From contig NZ_CP016450.1 in NCBI RefSeq assembly GCF_001713395.1, positions 2,738,001 to 2,802,000 on the forward strand: 64,000 nucleotides of DNA, read 5' to 3'. The notes below the pieces were generated by a model that was not told where the DNA came from, ran no database searches, and saw nothing but the letters and a program-made list of their open reading frames with translations. Below are positions 52,763-62,507 of the stretch, piece after piece; position 1 is the first letter of the stretch, and every line of letters begins with the position of its first letter. Both the position numbers and the translations under genes were made by a program. The DNA comes from Sinorhizobium sp. RAC02 (GTDB lineage: Bacteria; Pseudomonadota; Alphaproteobacteria; Rhizobiales; Rhizobiaceae).

Positions 52763-53872
52763 TTATCCGACGCGGAAATGCTTGGAGAGTTTTAGTCCCT
52801 GTGCCTGATAGTTCGATCCGAGACCGGAGCCGTAGAGGCCTTCCGGCGTATCCAGCATGTGCTCGTAGACGAGGCGGCCGACGATCTGGCCGTGTTCTAG
52901 GATGAAGGGCACTTCGTGGCTGCGCACTTCGAGCACCGCGCGGCTGCCGGAGCCGCCGGCCGGGGCGTGGCCGAAGCCCGGATCGAAGAAGCCGGCATAG
53001 TGCACGCGAAATTCGCCGACGAGCGGATCGAAGGGCGTCATCTCGGCGGCGTAGAGCGGCGGGACGTGCACGGCTTCGCGCGAGACAAGAATGTAGAACT
53101 CATCCGGATCGAGGATCAGTTCGTTGCGGCCGCGGCTGAACAGCGGCTCCCAGAAATCGAAGATATCGTGCTGGTTCTTGCGATCGACATCGACGACGGA
53201 GGTGTGGTGCTTGCCGCGGTAGCCGATCAGGCCTTCCGGGCCGGTGCCCTTGAGGTCGATCGACAGCGCGATGCCGCCGCCGGAAACGTTCGGCGTTTCG
53301 CTGGCGACCAGCGTATCGCTCACGTGCAGCGCCAGCAGTTCGCTCTCGCCGAGCAGGGCCTTGCCCTTGCGGAAGCGGATCTGCGACAGGCGCGAGCCAC
53401 GACGCACGACGATCGGGAAGGTGCGCGGCGAGATTTCGAGATAGAGCGGGCCGGAATAGCCGGCCGGGATCTTATCGAATTCCTGGGCACGATCGGTGAT
53501 GACGCGGGTGAAGATATCGAGGCGGCCGGTGGAGCTTTTCGGGTTCGCCGAGGCGGCGAGTTCCGCCGGCAGGTCGAGGCTTTCCATCAGCGGCACGATA
53601 TAGACGCAGCCGGTCTCCAGCACCGCGCCCTCGGACAGATCGATGACGTGCAGCTTCAGCCGGTCAAGCTTGTCGGCAACGAGATGGGACGGGCCGGGCA
53701 GGAAGCTGGCGCGCACGCGAAAGGCGATCGCGCCGAGGCGCAGGTCCAGGCTCGCCGGCTGGATCTGGTCGTCGTCGAGGGGCGTTTCACTCGTCAGCCG
53801 TCCGCTGTCGAACAAGCCGCGAATGGCGTTGTCCGCCAGAATGCCCGTGCTGCGCACCGCAGAAGCCATCAT
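52763..53872 (-). CDS. dcd: dCTP deaminase, long alphaproteobacterial form
   Basis: The 369-residue protein contains two trimeric dUTPase-fold halves, the long form found in rhizobia. The N-terminal half has IQPASLDLRLGAIAFRV and SANPKSSTGRLDIFTRVITD with the Ser-Ser-Thr-Gly-Arg nucleotide site; the second half begins near residue 190 and ends in the KLSKHFRVG tail. It converts dCTP to dUTP for thymidylate synthesis. It is divergent from metZ, and the SAM-II riboswitch lies between them. The start could be 53872 or, one codon on, 53869. Confidence 0.92.
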   Translation of the reverse strand: MMASAVRSTGILADNAIRGLFDSGRLTSETPLDDDQIQPASLDLRLGAIAFRVRASFLPGPSHLVADKLDRLKLHVIDLSEGAVLETGCVYIVPLMESLDLPAELAASANPKSSTGRLDIFTRVITDRAQEFDKIPAGYSGPLYLEISPRTFPIVVRRGSRLSQIRFRKGKALLGESELLALHVSDTLVASETPNVSGGGIALSIDLKGTGPEGLIGYRGKHHTSVVDVDRKNQHDIFDFWEPLFSRGRNELILDPDEFYILVSREAVHVPPLYAAEMTPFDPLVGEFRVHYAGFFDPGFGHAPAGGSGSRAVLEVRSHEVPFILEHGQIVGRLVYEHMLDTPEGLYGSGLGSNYQAQGLKLSKHFRVG

Positions 53873-53955
53873 CGTATCGTCCCATCAGAAGGTCCGCACA
53901 AAACCAAATGCCGGCAATTGACGCAAGCGCGGCCAAGCAGTATTAGCAAGGTTAT

Positions 53956-54014
53956 CCCGTGGTGATTTGGCCGGCCGGCTTGCAGCCACGTAAAACAAGT
54001 AGCTAAAAAGGCCG
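53956..54014 (+). promoter_or_regulatory. SAM-II riboswitch upstream of metZ
   Basis: The stretch matches the metA/SAM-II motif: P1 stem CGTGG (53958-53962)/CCACG (53986-53990), GGTGATTTGG in the loop, the TGCAGCCACG segment and GTAGCTAAAAAGG near 53999-54011. The 3' GGCC (54010-54013) can pair with the loop GGCC (53969-53972) to close the pseudoknot. SAM-II normally precedes metA or metZ in alphaproteobacteria, and metZ begins here at 54071. S-adenosylmethionine binding should lower metZ expression. Confidence 0.93.
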
Positions 54015-54020
54015 GGTTTA

Positions 54021-54051
54021 AAACCGGCCTGCTTTTGCGGCCGGTTTTTTT
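54021..54051 (+). terminator. intrinsic terminator of the SAM-II expression platform
   Basis: AAACCGGCC (54021-54029) pairs with GGCCGGTTT (54039-54047), with two more pairs inside the loop, followed by seven T. The CCGGCC arm can instead pair with GGCCGG at 54010-54015, which includes the 3' strand of the riboswitch pseudoknot, giving an antiterminator. Confidence 0.85.
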
Positions 54052-54070
54052 GTTTGAAGGCGACGATCAC

Positions 54071-55255
54071 ATGAGCAAGTCCTGGCGCCCGGCCACCCAA
54101 CTCGTTCACGGCGGAACCACCCGCTCCCAGCACGGCGAAACCGCAGAAGCAATCTTCCTCACGCAGGGTTTCGTCTATGACACGTCGGCTGCGGCCGAAG
54201 CCCGCTTCAAGGGCGAGACGGATGGCTTCATTTACGCCCGCTACGGCAGCCCGACCAACGACATGTTCGAAAAGCGCATGTGCCTGCTGGAAGGCGCCGA
54301 AGATGCACGCGCCACCGCGTCCGGCATGGCAGCCGTGACGGCTGCGATCCTCTGCCAGCTGAAGGCCGGCGACCATATCGTCGCCGCCCGCGCGCTGTTC
54401 GGTTCGTGCCGCTGGGTCGTCGAGACGCTCGCGCCGAAATACGGCATCGAATGCACGCTGGTCGATGGACGCGACCTTTCCAACTGGGAAAAGGCCATTC
54501 AGAAAAACACGAAAGTGTTCTTCCTGGAAAGCCCGACCAATCCGACGCTGGAAGTCATCGACATTGCCGGCGTTGCCAAGCTTGCCAACCAGATCGGCGC
54601 CAAGGTCGTCGTCGACAACGTGTTTGCAACGCCGCTCTTCCAGAAGCCGCTGGAACTCGGCGCGCATGTCGTCGTCTATTCCGCGACCAAGCATATCGAC
54701 GGCCAGGGCCGCTGCCTCGGCGGCGTCGTGCTGTCCGACAAGGAATGGATCAACGAGCATCTGCACGACTATTTCCGCCACACCGGCCCGGCCATGTCGC
54801 CGTTCAACGCCTGGACACTGCTGAAGGGCATCGAGACGTTGCCGCTTCGCGTCAAGCAGCAGACGGAAAATGCCAGCCGCATCGCCGATTTCCTCGCCGA
54901 GCAAAGCCAGGTTGCCAGCGTGATCTATCCGGGCCGCAAGGACCACCCGCAGGCCGACATCATCGCCAAGCAGATGACGGGCGGCTCGACGCTCGTCTGC
55001 TTCGAGCTGAAGGGCGGCAAGGAAGCGGCCTTCGCGCTGCAGGATGCGCTGCAAGTCGCGAAGATCTCCAACAATCTCGGCGACGCCAAGAGCCTGATCA
55101 CCCATCCGGCGACGACGACGCACAAGAACCTGACGGACGAGGCGCGTGCCGAACTCGGCATGTCGGCCGGCACGGTCCGTTTTTCCGCCGGCATCGAGGA
55201 CAGCGAAGACCTGCTCGAAGATTTTGCCCGCGCGCTCTCCAAGGTCAAAGCCTGA
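54071..55255 (+). CDS. metZ: O-succinylhomoserine sulfhydrylase
   Basis: This 394-residue PLP enzyme of the Cys/Met metabolism family starts MSKSWRPATQLVHGGTTRSQ. It has YARYGSPTNDMFEKRM, the aspartate in VVDNVFATPL and the PLP lysine in VVYSATKHIDGQGR. It makes homocysteine from O-succinylhomoserine and sulfide. The ATG at 54071 follows GAAGGCGACGATCAC. A SAM-II riboswitch and terminator lie directly upstream, so methionine/SAM repression is expected. The MetZ call rests on the riboswitch and on resemblance to rhizobial MetZ; a cystathionine gamma-synthase role is less likely. Confidence 0.93.
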   Translation: MSKSWRPATQLVHGGTTRSQHGETAEAIFLTQGFVYDTSAAAEARFKGETDGFIYARYGSPTNDMFEKRMCLLEGAEDARATASGMAAVTAAILCQLKAGDHIVAARALFGSCRWVVETLAPKYGIECTLVDGRDLSNWEKAIQKNTKVFFLESPTNPTLEVIDIAGVAKLANQIGAKVVVDNVFATPLFQKPLELGAHVVVYSATKHIDGQGRCLGGVVLSDKEWINEHLHDYFRHTGPAMSPFNAWTLLKGIETLPLRVKQQTENASRIADFLAEQSQVASVIYPGRKDHPQADIIAKQMTGGSTLVCFELKGGKEAAFALQDALQVAKISNNLGDAKSLITHPATTTHKNLTDEARAELGMSAGTVRFSAGIEDSEDLLEDFARALSKVKA

Positions 55256-55281
55256 CCTTCAGCGACAGATGGACAAATACG

Positions 55282-55317
55282 GAGGCACCGGCCGATGCGG
55301 CCGGTGCCTCTTTGCTT
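55282..55317 (+). terminator. intrinsic terminator of metZ
   Basis: GAGGCACCGGCCG (55282-55294) and CGGCCGGTGCCTC (55298-55310) form a perfect 13-base stem with a three-base loop, followed by TTTGCTT. It lies 26 bases after the metZ stop. Confidence 0.93.
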
Positions 55318-55377
55318 ATCCTTGACGAAACCACATTCCTGTAGAATAGCAGGAGCTAATCAGTTCAAGGCTTGCCC

Positions 55378-55770
55378 ATGTATCGTGCGCTAACCCGCGA
55401 CATCGAAGTGACCGTAGAGCCGTACTATCTGGCCGACCAGTCCGACCCCGATGATAGCCGCTATGTCTGGGGTTACCGCGTCGTCATATCCAACCATTCC
55501 GACGTCGCCGTGCGGCTGATGACACGCTACTGGCACATCACCGACCAGAACGGCCAGGTCGACGAGGTCAACGGTCCCGGCGTCATCGGTGAACAACCGA
55601 CGCTGCGCCCCGGCGATACCTACGAGTACTCTTCAGGCTGCCCGCTCGAAACACCGTCCGGCATCATGTTCGGCCGCTACCGCATGGAGGCGGAGAACGG
55701 CGAAGCCTTCGACGTCGCCATTCCTGCCTTCTCGCTGGATACACCAGGACAACCGCGCACCCTCAACTGA
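55378..55770 (+). CDS. apaG: ApaG domain protein
   Basis: The 130-residue protein matches Apa[41 protein letters not shown], the [20 protein letters not shown] segment and [17 protein letters not shown]. It forms a beta-sandwich of the fibronectin type; the family is linked to divalent-cation resistance and is found as F-box partners in eukaryotes, with no firm enzymatic role. The start at 55378 is preferred because AAGG lies eight bases before it. It is convergent with hslO, with a 16-base gap. Confidence 0.94.
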   Translation: MYRALTRDIEVTVEPYYLADQSDPDDSRYVWGYRVVISNHSDVAVRLMTRYWHITDQNGQVDEVNGPGVIGEQPTLRPGDTYEYSSGCPLETPSGIMFGRYRMEAENGEAFDVAIPAFSLDTPGQPRTLN

Positions 55771-55786
55771 GGATGCGCTTGGGGGC

Positions 55787-56785
55787 CTATTGCGGCAGGA
55801 CTTCCGTCGCGTCGAAGCGGTAGGTCGTCGAGCAGAACTCGCAAGTGACCGAGATATCGCCCTTGTCGTCCGCCGTGTGCGCGATATCGTCGGCGCTGAA
55901 GCCGACCAGCACGCCCTTCAGCTTCTCGCGCGAGCACGAGCAGCGGTCAAAGACCTGCTGCGGCTGGTAGACGCGTACGCCGCGCTCGTGGAACAGGCGG
56001 AACAGCAGCCGTTCGGTGCCGACAGTCGGGTCCGTCAGCTCATCGGCGTCGATCGTCTCGACCATCGCCTTGGCTTCGGCCCAGTTGTCGTCGTCATCGA
56101 TCTTGTGGCCGACATCGTCGCCATCGCCGCCGGGCAAATCCGGCTGGCGCATGCGTTCCGGCGCCTGCGGCAGGAACTGTGCGACCATGCCGCCGGCCCG
56201 CCAGCGGTGGCGCACCTTGCCGGCCTCGTCACGATCGAAGAGCTCGGCAACGCCGAGGCGCACCCTGGTTGGAATCTGCTCCGACTGGCGGAAATAGACG
56301 CCGGCAATCTCCTCCAGCGTCTCGCCGTCGAGCGGAACGATGCCCTGGTAGCGCTGCGTGTGTGTGCCCTGATCGATCGTGAAGGCCAGAATGCCCTTGC
56401 CGAGCAACTCATGCGGCTCCGTCGTGCCGGCGGCGATGGCAGCATCAAGGGCTGCCTGATCGAAGCGGGCATAGGCGCGCACATTCTCCGGTGCGGAGAA
56501 ATCGGCAACGAGCAGGTCGACCGGGCCGTCGCCCTTGGTCTGGACGATCAGCTTGCCTTCGAACTTCAGCGAGGTGCCGAGCAGCACGGTAAGCGTTATC
56601 GCCTCGGCGAGCAGCCGAGCGACGGGGGCAGGATAATTGTGCCGGCCCAGAATGGTATCGAGCATGGGACCCAGCTGCACGGCACGACCGCGCACGTCGA
56701 GCCCTTCCACCTGAAACGGCAGGATATGGTCGTCGCCGGAATAACCGAGCTCACCGAGTTTCAAGGCATTGTCAGCCATCATCAT
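55787..56785 (-). CDS. hslO: Hsp33 redox-regulated chaperone
   Basis: The 332-residue chaperone has the N-terminal Hsp33 core (VRGRAVQLGPMLDTILGRHN, HELLGKGILAFTIDQGTHTQ) and the C-terminal zinc centre CSCSREKL followed by CEFC near residues 285-320. Oxidation of these four cysteines unfolds the linker and turns on holdase activity. Three successive ATGs lie at the start; 56785 is chosen because AGGAG lies five bases before it, though 56779 is nearly as good. It precedes no operon partner and follows argF on the same strand. Confidence 0.94.
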   Translation of the reverse strand: MMMADNALKLGELGYSGDDHILPFQVEGLDVRGRAVQLGPMLDTILGRHNYPAPVARLLAEAITLTVLLGTSLKFEGKLIVQTKGDGPVDLLVADFSAPENVRAYARFDQAALDAAIAAGTTEPHELLGKGILAFTIDQGTHTQRYQGIVPLDGETLEEIAGVYFRQSEQIPTRVRLGVAELFDRDEAGKVRHRWRAGGMVAQFLPQAPERMRQPDLPGGDGDDVGHKIDDDDNWAEAKAMVETIDADELTDPTVGTERLLFRLFHERGVRVYQPQQVFDRCSCSREKLKGVLVGFSADDIAHTADDKGDISVTCEFCSTTYRFDATEVLPQ

Positions 56786-56975
56786 TCTGCTCCTTGCACA
56801 CCGGGAAGCCACCGGGCCATGGGCCCGGCTGCTTGCGACCGGCATTCTACCGTGATTCAGCGCGCTATCACCCGGATCATTCCATACCGGACGGGCATGC
56901 GCCAGAGAGAGCGCCTTCCAGCGCCCTGTGATGGCCCCTAGATCGTATCGGCCGGCGTGTTTTTCAAGACGCGCG

Positions 56976-57887
<912 letters not shown>

Positions 57888-57914
57888 GATGTGTCCTGTC
57901 TGTCTCGGTCCTGC

Positions 57915-59105
57915 TTATGCGGCTTTCGCCGCCGTCAGCTTTTCGGCTGCGCGCTCGATGCGGGCGAGCCCCTCGCGCGCCTCTTCCGCCGTGACGGTAA
58001 GCGGCGGCAGAAGCCGCAGCACGTTGTCGCCGGCGGGCACGCCGAGCAGCTTTTCCGCACGCACGGCCTTCAGAAGGTCGGCGACCGGAATCTTTGCCTT
58101 GATGCCGAGCATCAGGCCTTCGCCGCGGACATCCTCGATGATCTCCGGGAAACGGTCCTTGAGGGCCGCAAGGCCCTGGCGGAAGACGAGGGCGACGTCG
58201 CGGACATGATCAAGGAACCCGTCTTCCAGCACGACGTCGAGCACCGCATTGCCGACAGCCATGGCGAGCGGGTTGCCGCCATAGGTCGAGCCATGTGTGC
58301 CGGCGACCATGCCGGCAGCCGCTTCGTTCGTGGCAAGGCAGGCGCCAAGCGGGAAGCCGCCGCCGATGCCCTTGGCAACCGCCATGATATCCGGCGCAAT
58401 ACCGGACCATTCATAGGCGAAGAGGCGCCCGGTGCGGCCGACGCCGGACTGCACCTCGTCGAGGATGAGCAGCAGGCCGTACTCGTCGCAGAGCTGGCGA
58501 AGCTCCTGCATGAATTCCTTCGGAACGGGGCGGATGCCGCCCTCGCCCTGCACCGGCTCGATCAGGATGGCCGCCGTTTCCTCGGTGATCGAATCCTTGA
58601 CGGCTGTGATGTCGCCGAAGGGGACCTTGAGGAAGCCCGGCGCCTTGGGGCCGAAACCTTCGATGTACTTTTCCTGTCCGCCGGCCGCGATGGTGGCGAT
58701 CGTGCGGCCGTGGAAGGCGCCGTCGAAGGTGATGATGTGAAACTTGCCGGGGTGGCCCTTGGCGAAATGATAGCGCCGCGCCGTCTTGATCGCGCATTCC
58801 AGCGCTTCCGCCCCGGAATTGGTGAAAAACACCTTGTCGGCGAAGGTCGCCTCCGTCAGCCGGCGGCCAAGGCTTTCCTGGCCCGGAACCTCATAGAGGT
58901 TGGACAGGTGCCAGACCTTCTCGGCCTGATCCTTCAGCGCGGCGACGAGATGGGGATGCGCATGGCCCAGCGAATTGACGGCGACGCCAGCGGCGAAATC
59001 GAGATATCGCTCGCCATTTTCGGCGATCAGCCAGACGCCCTCCCCGCGCGTGAACCGGAGCGGTGCACGCATATAGGTTTCATAGAGCGGCGCGGCATCG
59101 GCCAT
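57915..59105 (-). CDS. argD: acetylornithine aminotransferase
   Basis: The 396-residue PLP enzyme of the class III aminotransferases has [20 protein letters not shown], the [20 protein letters not shown] segment, [13 protein letters not shown], the PLP aspartate in [14 protein letters not shown] and the lysine in [15 protein letters not shown]. It converts N-acetylglutamate semialdehyde to acetylornithine and can also act on succinyldiaminopimelate. The ATG at 59105 is set by the domain start and GGGGGACC upstream; the open frame to 59297 extends into the control region. It is divergent from gcrA. Confidence 0.95.
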   Translation of the reverse strand: MADAAPLYETYMRAPLRFTRGEGVWLIAENGERYLDFAAGVAVNSLGHAHPHLVAALKDQAEKVWHLSNLYEVPGQESLGRRLTEATFADKVFFTNSGAEALECAIKTARRYHFAKGHPGKFHIITFDGAFHGRTIATIAAGGQEKYIEGFGPKAPGFLKVPFGDITAVKDSITEETAAILIEPVQGEGGIRPVPKEFMQELRQLCDEYGLLLILDEVQSGVGRTGRLFAYEWSGIAPDIMAVAKGIGGGFPLGACLATNEAAAGMVAGTHGSTYGGNPLAMAVGNAVLDVVLEDGFLDHVRDVALVFRQGLAALKDRFPEIIEDVRGEGLMLGIKAKIPVADLLKAVRAEKLLGVPAGDNVLRLLPPLTVTAEEAREGLARIERAAEKLTAAKAA

Positions 59106-59401
59106 GGCGCAGGTCCCCCGAAAAGAGATGCGGAAAGATTCGTTTACGGCTTGACTTTTCCAGGCTTTAGAAAAATCAAAAACCGCCTTTCGGCGGCATG
59201 CGGCACTATCAGCATTTCTCCCTGCAATGTCAATGAAATGCACGTCTAAAATGCCGCTGAACCTACCGCAACGTGAGGATTCACGATACGCGCGCAAGGT
59301 GTCGCTCTTGAGTCACACCAGGGCAGCAAGTTGGGGAAAACTCCGAAATCGATTCGCACCGATTCCCGCGACTCTTGTCACAGAGTCCCCCGAACTCTAG
59401 G

Positions 59402-59416
59402 TTAAAGACCAATTAC
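59402..59416. promoter_or_regulatory. CtrA-like box upstream of gcrA
   Basis: TTAA-AGACCAA-TTAC at 59402-59416 fits the CtrA consensus TTAA-N7-TTAA with one mismatch. In Caulobacter CtrA represses gcrA, which makes this a sensible site 115 bases before the ATG. Confidence 0.55.
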
Positions 59417-59464
59417 TAGACTGCAAGCGGCGGAACTAGTCACCAAAAGAGTTAGGGCGTTCAA

Positions 59465-59484
59465 GTTCCGGACCCATCCGGAAC
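59465..59484. promoter_or_regulatory. perfect palindrome in the gcrA leader
   Basis: GTTCCGGA (59465-59472) and TCCGGAAC (59477-59484) are exact inverted copies with a four-base spacer, 47 bases before the gcrA ATG. It could be an operator or, if transcribed, a leader stem-loop. Confidence 0.5.
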
Positions 59485-59530
59485 GCGATGAGGGATTCCC
59501 GCATCGCGAGCGTCGAACGGAGACGAGAAG

Positions 59531-60067
59531 ATGAACTGGACAGACGAGCGGGTCGAGAAACTCAAGAAGCTCTGGAGCGAAGGTCTGAGCGCGAGCCAGA
59601 TCGCAGCGCAGCTCGGCGGCGTCAGCCGTAACGCCGTCATCGGCAAGGTGCACCGCCTGAACCTGCCGGGCCGCGCGAAAGCCGGCGGCACGCCGACCGC
59701 CGCCCGCCCGAAGCGTCCGGCCGTTGCAACGCCGCGGCCGTCGAACTTCGCGGCCCGTCCGGTCCCCGCTCGCGTGGCGGCGCGCCCGACCGGCGCGATC
59801 CTCGCCAAGGAAGACATCGACGCCGATTTCGACGCACAGACGGAGCAGCTTCCGGTTCCCGCCAACGGCAACAAAGTGGTTGTGCCGATGTCGCGGAAGC
59901 TGGAACTGACCGAGCTGACCGAGCGCACCTGCAAGTGGCCGATCGGCGACCCGCTGAACGACGACTTCCACTTCTGCGGCAACGAGTCCCCGGACAACTC
60001 ACCCTACTGCACCTACCACCAGCGCCTCGCCTACCAGCCATCGGCTGAACGGCGCCGGATGCGCTAG
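59531..60067 (+). CDS. gcrA: GcrA cell-cycle regulator
   Basis: The 178-residue protein begins MNWTDERVEKLKKLWSEGLS and has the GcrA DNA-binding domain at residues 1-47 (SASQIAAQLGGVSRNAVIGK). A Pro/Ala/Arg-rich linker and the C-terminal sigma-70-interacting domain follow, the latter with the CKWPIGDP and FHFCGNES marks. GcrA activates sigma-70 promoters that carry methylated GANTC. ATG at 59531 follows AACGGAGACGAGAAG. A dense GANTC cluster and a CtrA-like box lie upstream, and an intrinsic terminator follows. It is near pho/pst and divergent from argD, as I recall from other rhizobia. Confidence 0.96.
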   Translation: MNWTDERVEKLKKLWSEGLSASQIAAQLGGVSRNAVIGKVHRLNLPGRAKAGGTPTAARPKRPAVATPRPSNFAARPVPARVAARPTGAILAKEDIDADFDAQTEQLPVPANGNKVVVPMSRKLELTELTERTCKWPIGDPLNDDFHFCGNESPDNSPYCTYHQRLAYQPSAERRRMR

Positions 60068-60092
60068 CAGAAACGAAGAGCTGAATGCGATG

Positions 60093-60118
60093 AGGGCCCG
60101 GAAGGGCCCTTTTCTTTT
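60093..60118 (+). terminator. intrinsic terminator of gcrA
   Basis: AGGGCCC (60093-60099) pairs with GGGCCCT (60104-60110) around a GGAA loop, followed by TTTCTTTT. It ends gcrA 26 bases after its stop. A weaker GGCCC-type stem at about 60157-60171 may serve the convergent phoB. Confidence 0.9.
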
Positions 60119-60200
60119 GTGCTGGCGAGAGACGCGCAGCCCCAAAAACGCAAACAGGCCCCGAAGGGCCCATTTCCGTCCTTGGGAGGAAACGCTTGGC

Positions 60201-60884
60201 TCAGGTTTCCAGCGAGTAGCCAGCGCCGCGAACGGTGCGGATGACGTCCTGCATGTTGGCGAAGTTGAGCGCCTTGCGCAGGCGCCCGACATGCACGTCG
60301 ACGGTGCGCTCGTCGACATAGATGTCATGGCCCCAGACGCCATCGAGAAGCTGCGAGCGCGAGAAGACGCGGCCTGGCGAGGTCATCAGGAACTCCAGGA
60401 GGCGGAACTCCGTCGGGCCGAGGCGGACCTCGCGGGTGCGACGGTGCACGCGATGCGTCTCGCGGTCGAGTTCGATATCGCCGCAGCGCAGCACCGTCGA
60501 GACGACCTCGGGTTTTGCACGGCGCAGCATGGCGCGAACGCGCGCGACGAGCTCCGGCGTCGAGAACGGCTTGACGACATAGTCGTCGGCGCCGGTCGCT
60601 AGCCCGCGCACGCGCTCGCTTTCCTCGCCGCGTGCCGTCAGCATGATGATCGGCAGGCGCTCGGTTTCCGGACGCTGGCGCAGCCGCCGGCACAGCTCGA
60701 TGCCCGAAACGCCCGGCAGCATCCAGTCGAGGATGAGAAGGTCCGGCAGGCGCTCCTGCAGGCGCATCTCGGCCTCGTCACCGTTCAGGATCGTATCGAC
60801 CTCAAAACCTTCGGCCTCGAGATTGTAGCGCAGGAGGACGCTGAGCGCCTCCTCGTCTTCGACGACGGCAATTCTGGGCACCAT
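60201..60884 (-). CDS. phoB: phosphate response regulator PhoB
   Basis: The 227-residue OmpR-type regulator has a receiver domain with the acidic pair VEDEEA at residues 8-13, Asp53 in LLILDWMLPGVSG and the threonine/lysine switch residues. A winged helix with RLGPTEFRLLEFLMTSPGRV and GVWGHDIYVDERTVDVHVGR follows. It is phosphorylated by PhoR and activates the Pho regulon. It is the last gene of the minus-strand pst-phoU-phoB operon, 14 bases after phoU. No Pho box is visible here because the operon promoter lies beyond the right edge. Confidence 0.96.
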   Translation of the reverse strand: MVPRIAVVEDEEALSVLLRYNLEAEGFEVDTILNGDEAEMRLQERLPDLLILDWMLPGVSGIELCRRLRQRPETERLPIIMLTARGEESERVRGLATGADDYVVKPFSTPELVARVRAMLRRAKPEVVSTVLRCGDIELDRETHRVHRRTREVRLGPTEFRLLEFLMTSPGRVFSRSQLLDGVWGHDIYVDERTVDVHVGRLRKALNFANMQDVIRTVRGAGYSLET

Positions 60885-60898
60885 GGAGGTGAAACTCC

Positions 60899-61627
60899 TT
60901 ACTCGGAGGCGTCGGTAACGTCGGCAGTGACCACCGACGTCGTGGTGTCGTCCTTCGGGCGTTCACCCTCGGGCTGCGAGCCGGTCGCCATGTAGTAGAT
61001 GGTTTCCGCAATGTTGGTCGCGTGGTCGCCGATGCGCTCGATGTTCTTGGCGCAGAACAGGAGATGCGTGCAGGGCGTGATGTTGCGCGGATCTTCCATC
61101 ATGTAGGTCAGGAGTTCGCGGAACAGCGACGTGTAGATCGCGTCGATCTCGTCGTCGCGCTCGCGGATGGCCTTGGCCTTCTCGATCGAGCGGGTCGCGT
61201 AGACGTCGAGGACTTCTTTCAGCTGCATCAGTGCGAGTTCCGCGAGATGCTCGAGACCGCGGGTGAGCTTGCGCGGCATGCCCGAGCTCTGCACCGCGAT
61301 GACGCGCTTGGCGGTGTTCTTGCCAAGGTCACCGACGCGCTCCAGTTCGGCCGCGATGCGGATGGCGCCCATGATTTCGCGCAGGTCCGCCGCCATCGGC
61401 TGGCGCTTGGCGATCGTGACGATCGCCTTCTCGTTGATCTGGCGCTCGGCAGTGTCGAGGATGACGTCCTCGGAAATGACCTTCTGCGCCAGAGCGCCAT
61501 CGGTCGCGACCAGGGCGCGGACGGCATCCGCAACCATCTGCTCGGCCGTGCCGCCCATCTCGGAGATGCGGCGGGAGAGGTACTTCAGTTCTTCGTCGTA
61601 AATCGAGACGATATGGGTCGATGACAT
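60899..61627 (-). CDS. phoU: phosphate signalling protein PhoU
   Basis: The 242-residue protein consists of two three-helix PhoU repeats, each with a metal-binding E/D-x-x-x-D-type motif (VISEDVILDTAERQINEK; ELERVGDLGKNTAKRVIAV; NIERIGDHATNIAETIYYMA). It links the Pst transporter to PhoR and dampens the Pho response when phosphate is plentiful. It starts 50 bases after the pstB stop on the same strand and is followed by phoB after 14 bases. The acidic, Thr-rich C-terminal tail is slightly longer than in E. coli. Confidence 0.96.
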   Translation of the reverse strand: MSSTHIVSIYDEELKYLSRRISEMGGTAEQMVADAVRALVATDGALAQKVISEDVILDTAERQINEKAIVTIAKRQPMAADLREIMGAIRIAAELERVGDLGKNTAKRVIAVQSSGMPRKLTRGLEHLAELALMQLKEVLDVYATRSIEKAKAIRERDDEIDAIYTSLFRELLTYMMEDPRNITPCTHLLFCAKNIERIGDHATNIAETIYYMATGSQPEGERPKDDTTTSVVTADVTDASE

Positions 61628-61677
61628 GGTTCTGTCCTTAATGCGCTCGGGTTTTCAGGGCTTTGGCGACGATCGCG

Positions 61678-62493
61678 TCAGCCGAAGCGGCCCATGATGT
61701 AGTCCTGCGTGCGCTGGTCGTCCGGGTTGGTGAACATCTTGTCGGTGTCGTTCTCCTCGACGAGATTGCCGAGGTGGAACATGGCGGTGCGCTGCGAGAC
61801 GCGGGCCGCCTGCTGCATCGAGTGCGTCACGATGACGATCGTGAAGTTGGCGCGCAGCTCGTGGATCAGTTCCTCGACCTTGGCGGTCGCGATCGGGTCG
61901 AGCGCCGAGCACGGCTCATCCATCAGGATGACTTCCGGGCTGACGGCGACGGCGCGCGCGATGCAGAGGCGCTGCTGCTGGCCGCCGGAGAGACCGGTGC
62001 CGCCTTCCTGCAGACGGTCCTTCACCTCGTTCCAGAGGCCGGCCTTCTGCAGGCTCTTTTCGACGATGGCATCCATGTCCGCCTTCGTCTTGGCGAGGCC
62101 GTGGATGCGCGGGCCGTAGGCGACGTTTTCATAGATCGACTTCGGGAAGGGGTTCGGCTTCTGGAACACCATGCCGACGCGGGCGCGCAGTTCCACGACG
62201 TCGATGCTCGGATCGTAGATGTCATCCGTATCGAGCGTGATCCGGCCGGTGACGCGGCAGCCTTCGATCGTGTCGTTCATGCGGTTCAGCGTGCGCAGGA
62301 ACGTCGACTTGCCGCAGCCCGACGGGCCGATGAGCGCAGTCACGGTGTTTTCGCGGACGTTCAGGTTGACGTCGTAGAGGGCGCGCTTGTCGCTGTAGTA
62401 GACCGAAACGTCCTTGCCGATCATCTTGATGGAAATGTCGTTCATTTTCTTGTCCAGCGCTTTCTCGACTGCTGCTTCTGACATGATGTTCAT
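61678..62493 (-). CDS. pstB: phosphate ABC transporter ATPase PstB
   Basis: The 271-residue ATPase has Walker [19 protein letters not shown], the signature [16 protein letters not shown] and Walker [14 protein letters not shown] with the His loop in [14 protein letters not shown]. It drives high-affinity phosphate import through PstC and PstA. It follows pstA by 14 bases and precedes phoU by 50 bases. An ATG three codons in (MSEAAVE) would shorten it slightly; the first ATG at 62493 is retained. The family call is certain. Confidence 0.97.
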   Translation of the reverse strand: MNIMSEAAVEKALDKKMNDISIKMIGKDVSVYYSDKRALYDVNLNVRENTVTALIGPSGCGKSTFLRTLNRMNDTIEGCRVTGRITLDTDDIYDPSIDVVELRARVGMVFQKPNPFPKSIYENVAYGPRIHGLAKTKADMDAIVEKSLQKAGLWNEVKDRLQEGGTGLSGGQQQRLCIARAVAVSPEVILMDEPCSALDPIATAKVEELIHELRANFTIVIVTHSMQQAARVSQRTAMFHLGNLVEENDTDKMFTNPDDQRTQDYIMGRFG

Positions 62494-62507
62494 CTGTCTA
62501 TAACCTT

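Larger units (their letters stand above)
59137..59498. promoter_or_regulatory. cluster of GANTC (CcrM) methylation sites
   Basis: GANTC occurs at 59137, 59278, 59310, 59351, 59361, 59370, 59383 and 59494, five of them within 80 bases (59310-59387). GANTC is the CcrM site and is read by GcrA at promoters. Such density is far above one site per about 256 bases expected for the pattern. Confidence 0.8.
59106..59530. other. 425-base divergent spacer between argD and gcrA
   Basis: No gene is seen. It carries promoters for both neighbours, eight GANTC methylation sites, a CtrA-like box at 59402-59416 and a perfect palindrome at 59465-59484. A long T-rich/A-rich patch lies near 59150-59185 on the argD side. 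Confidence 0.7.
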
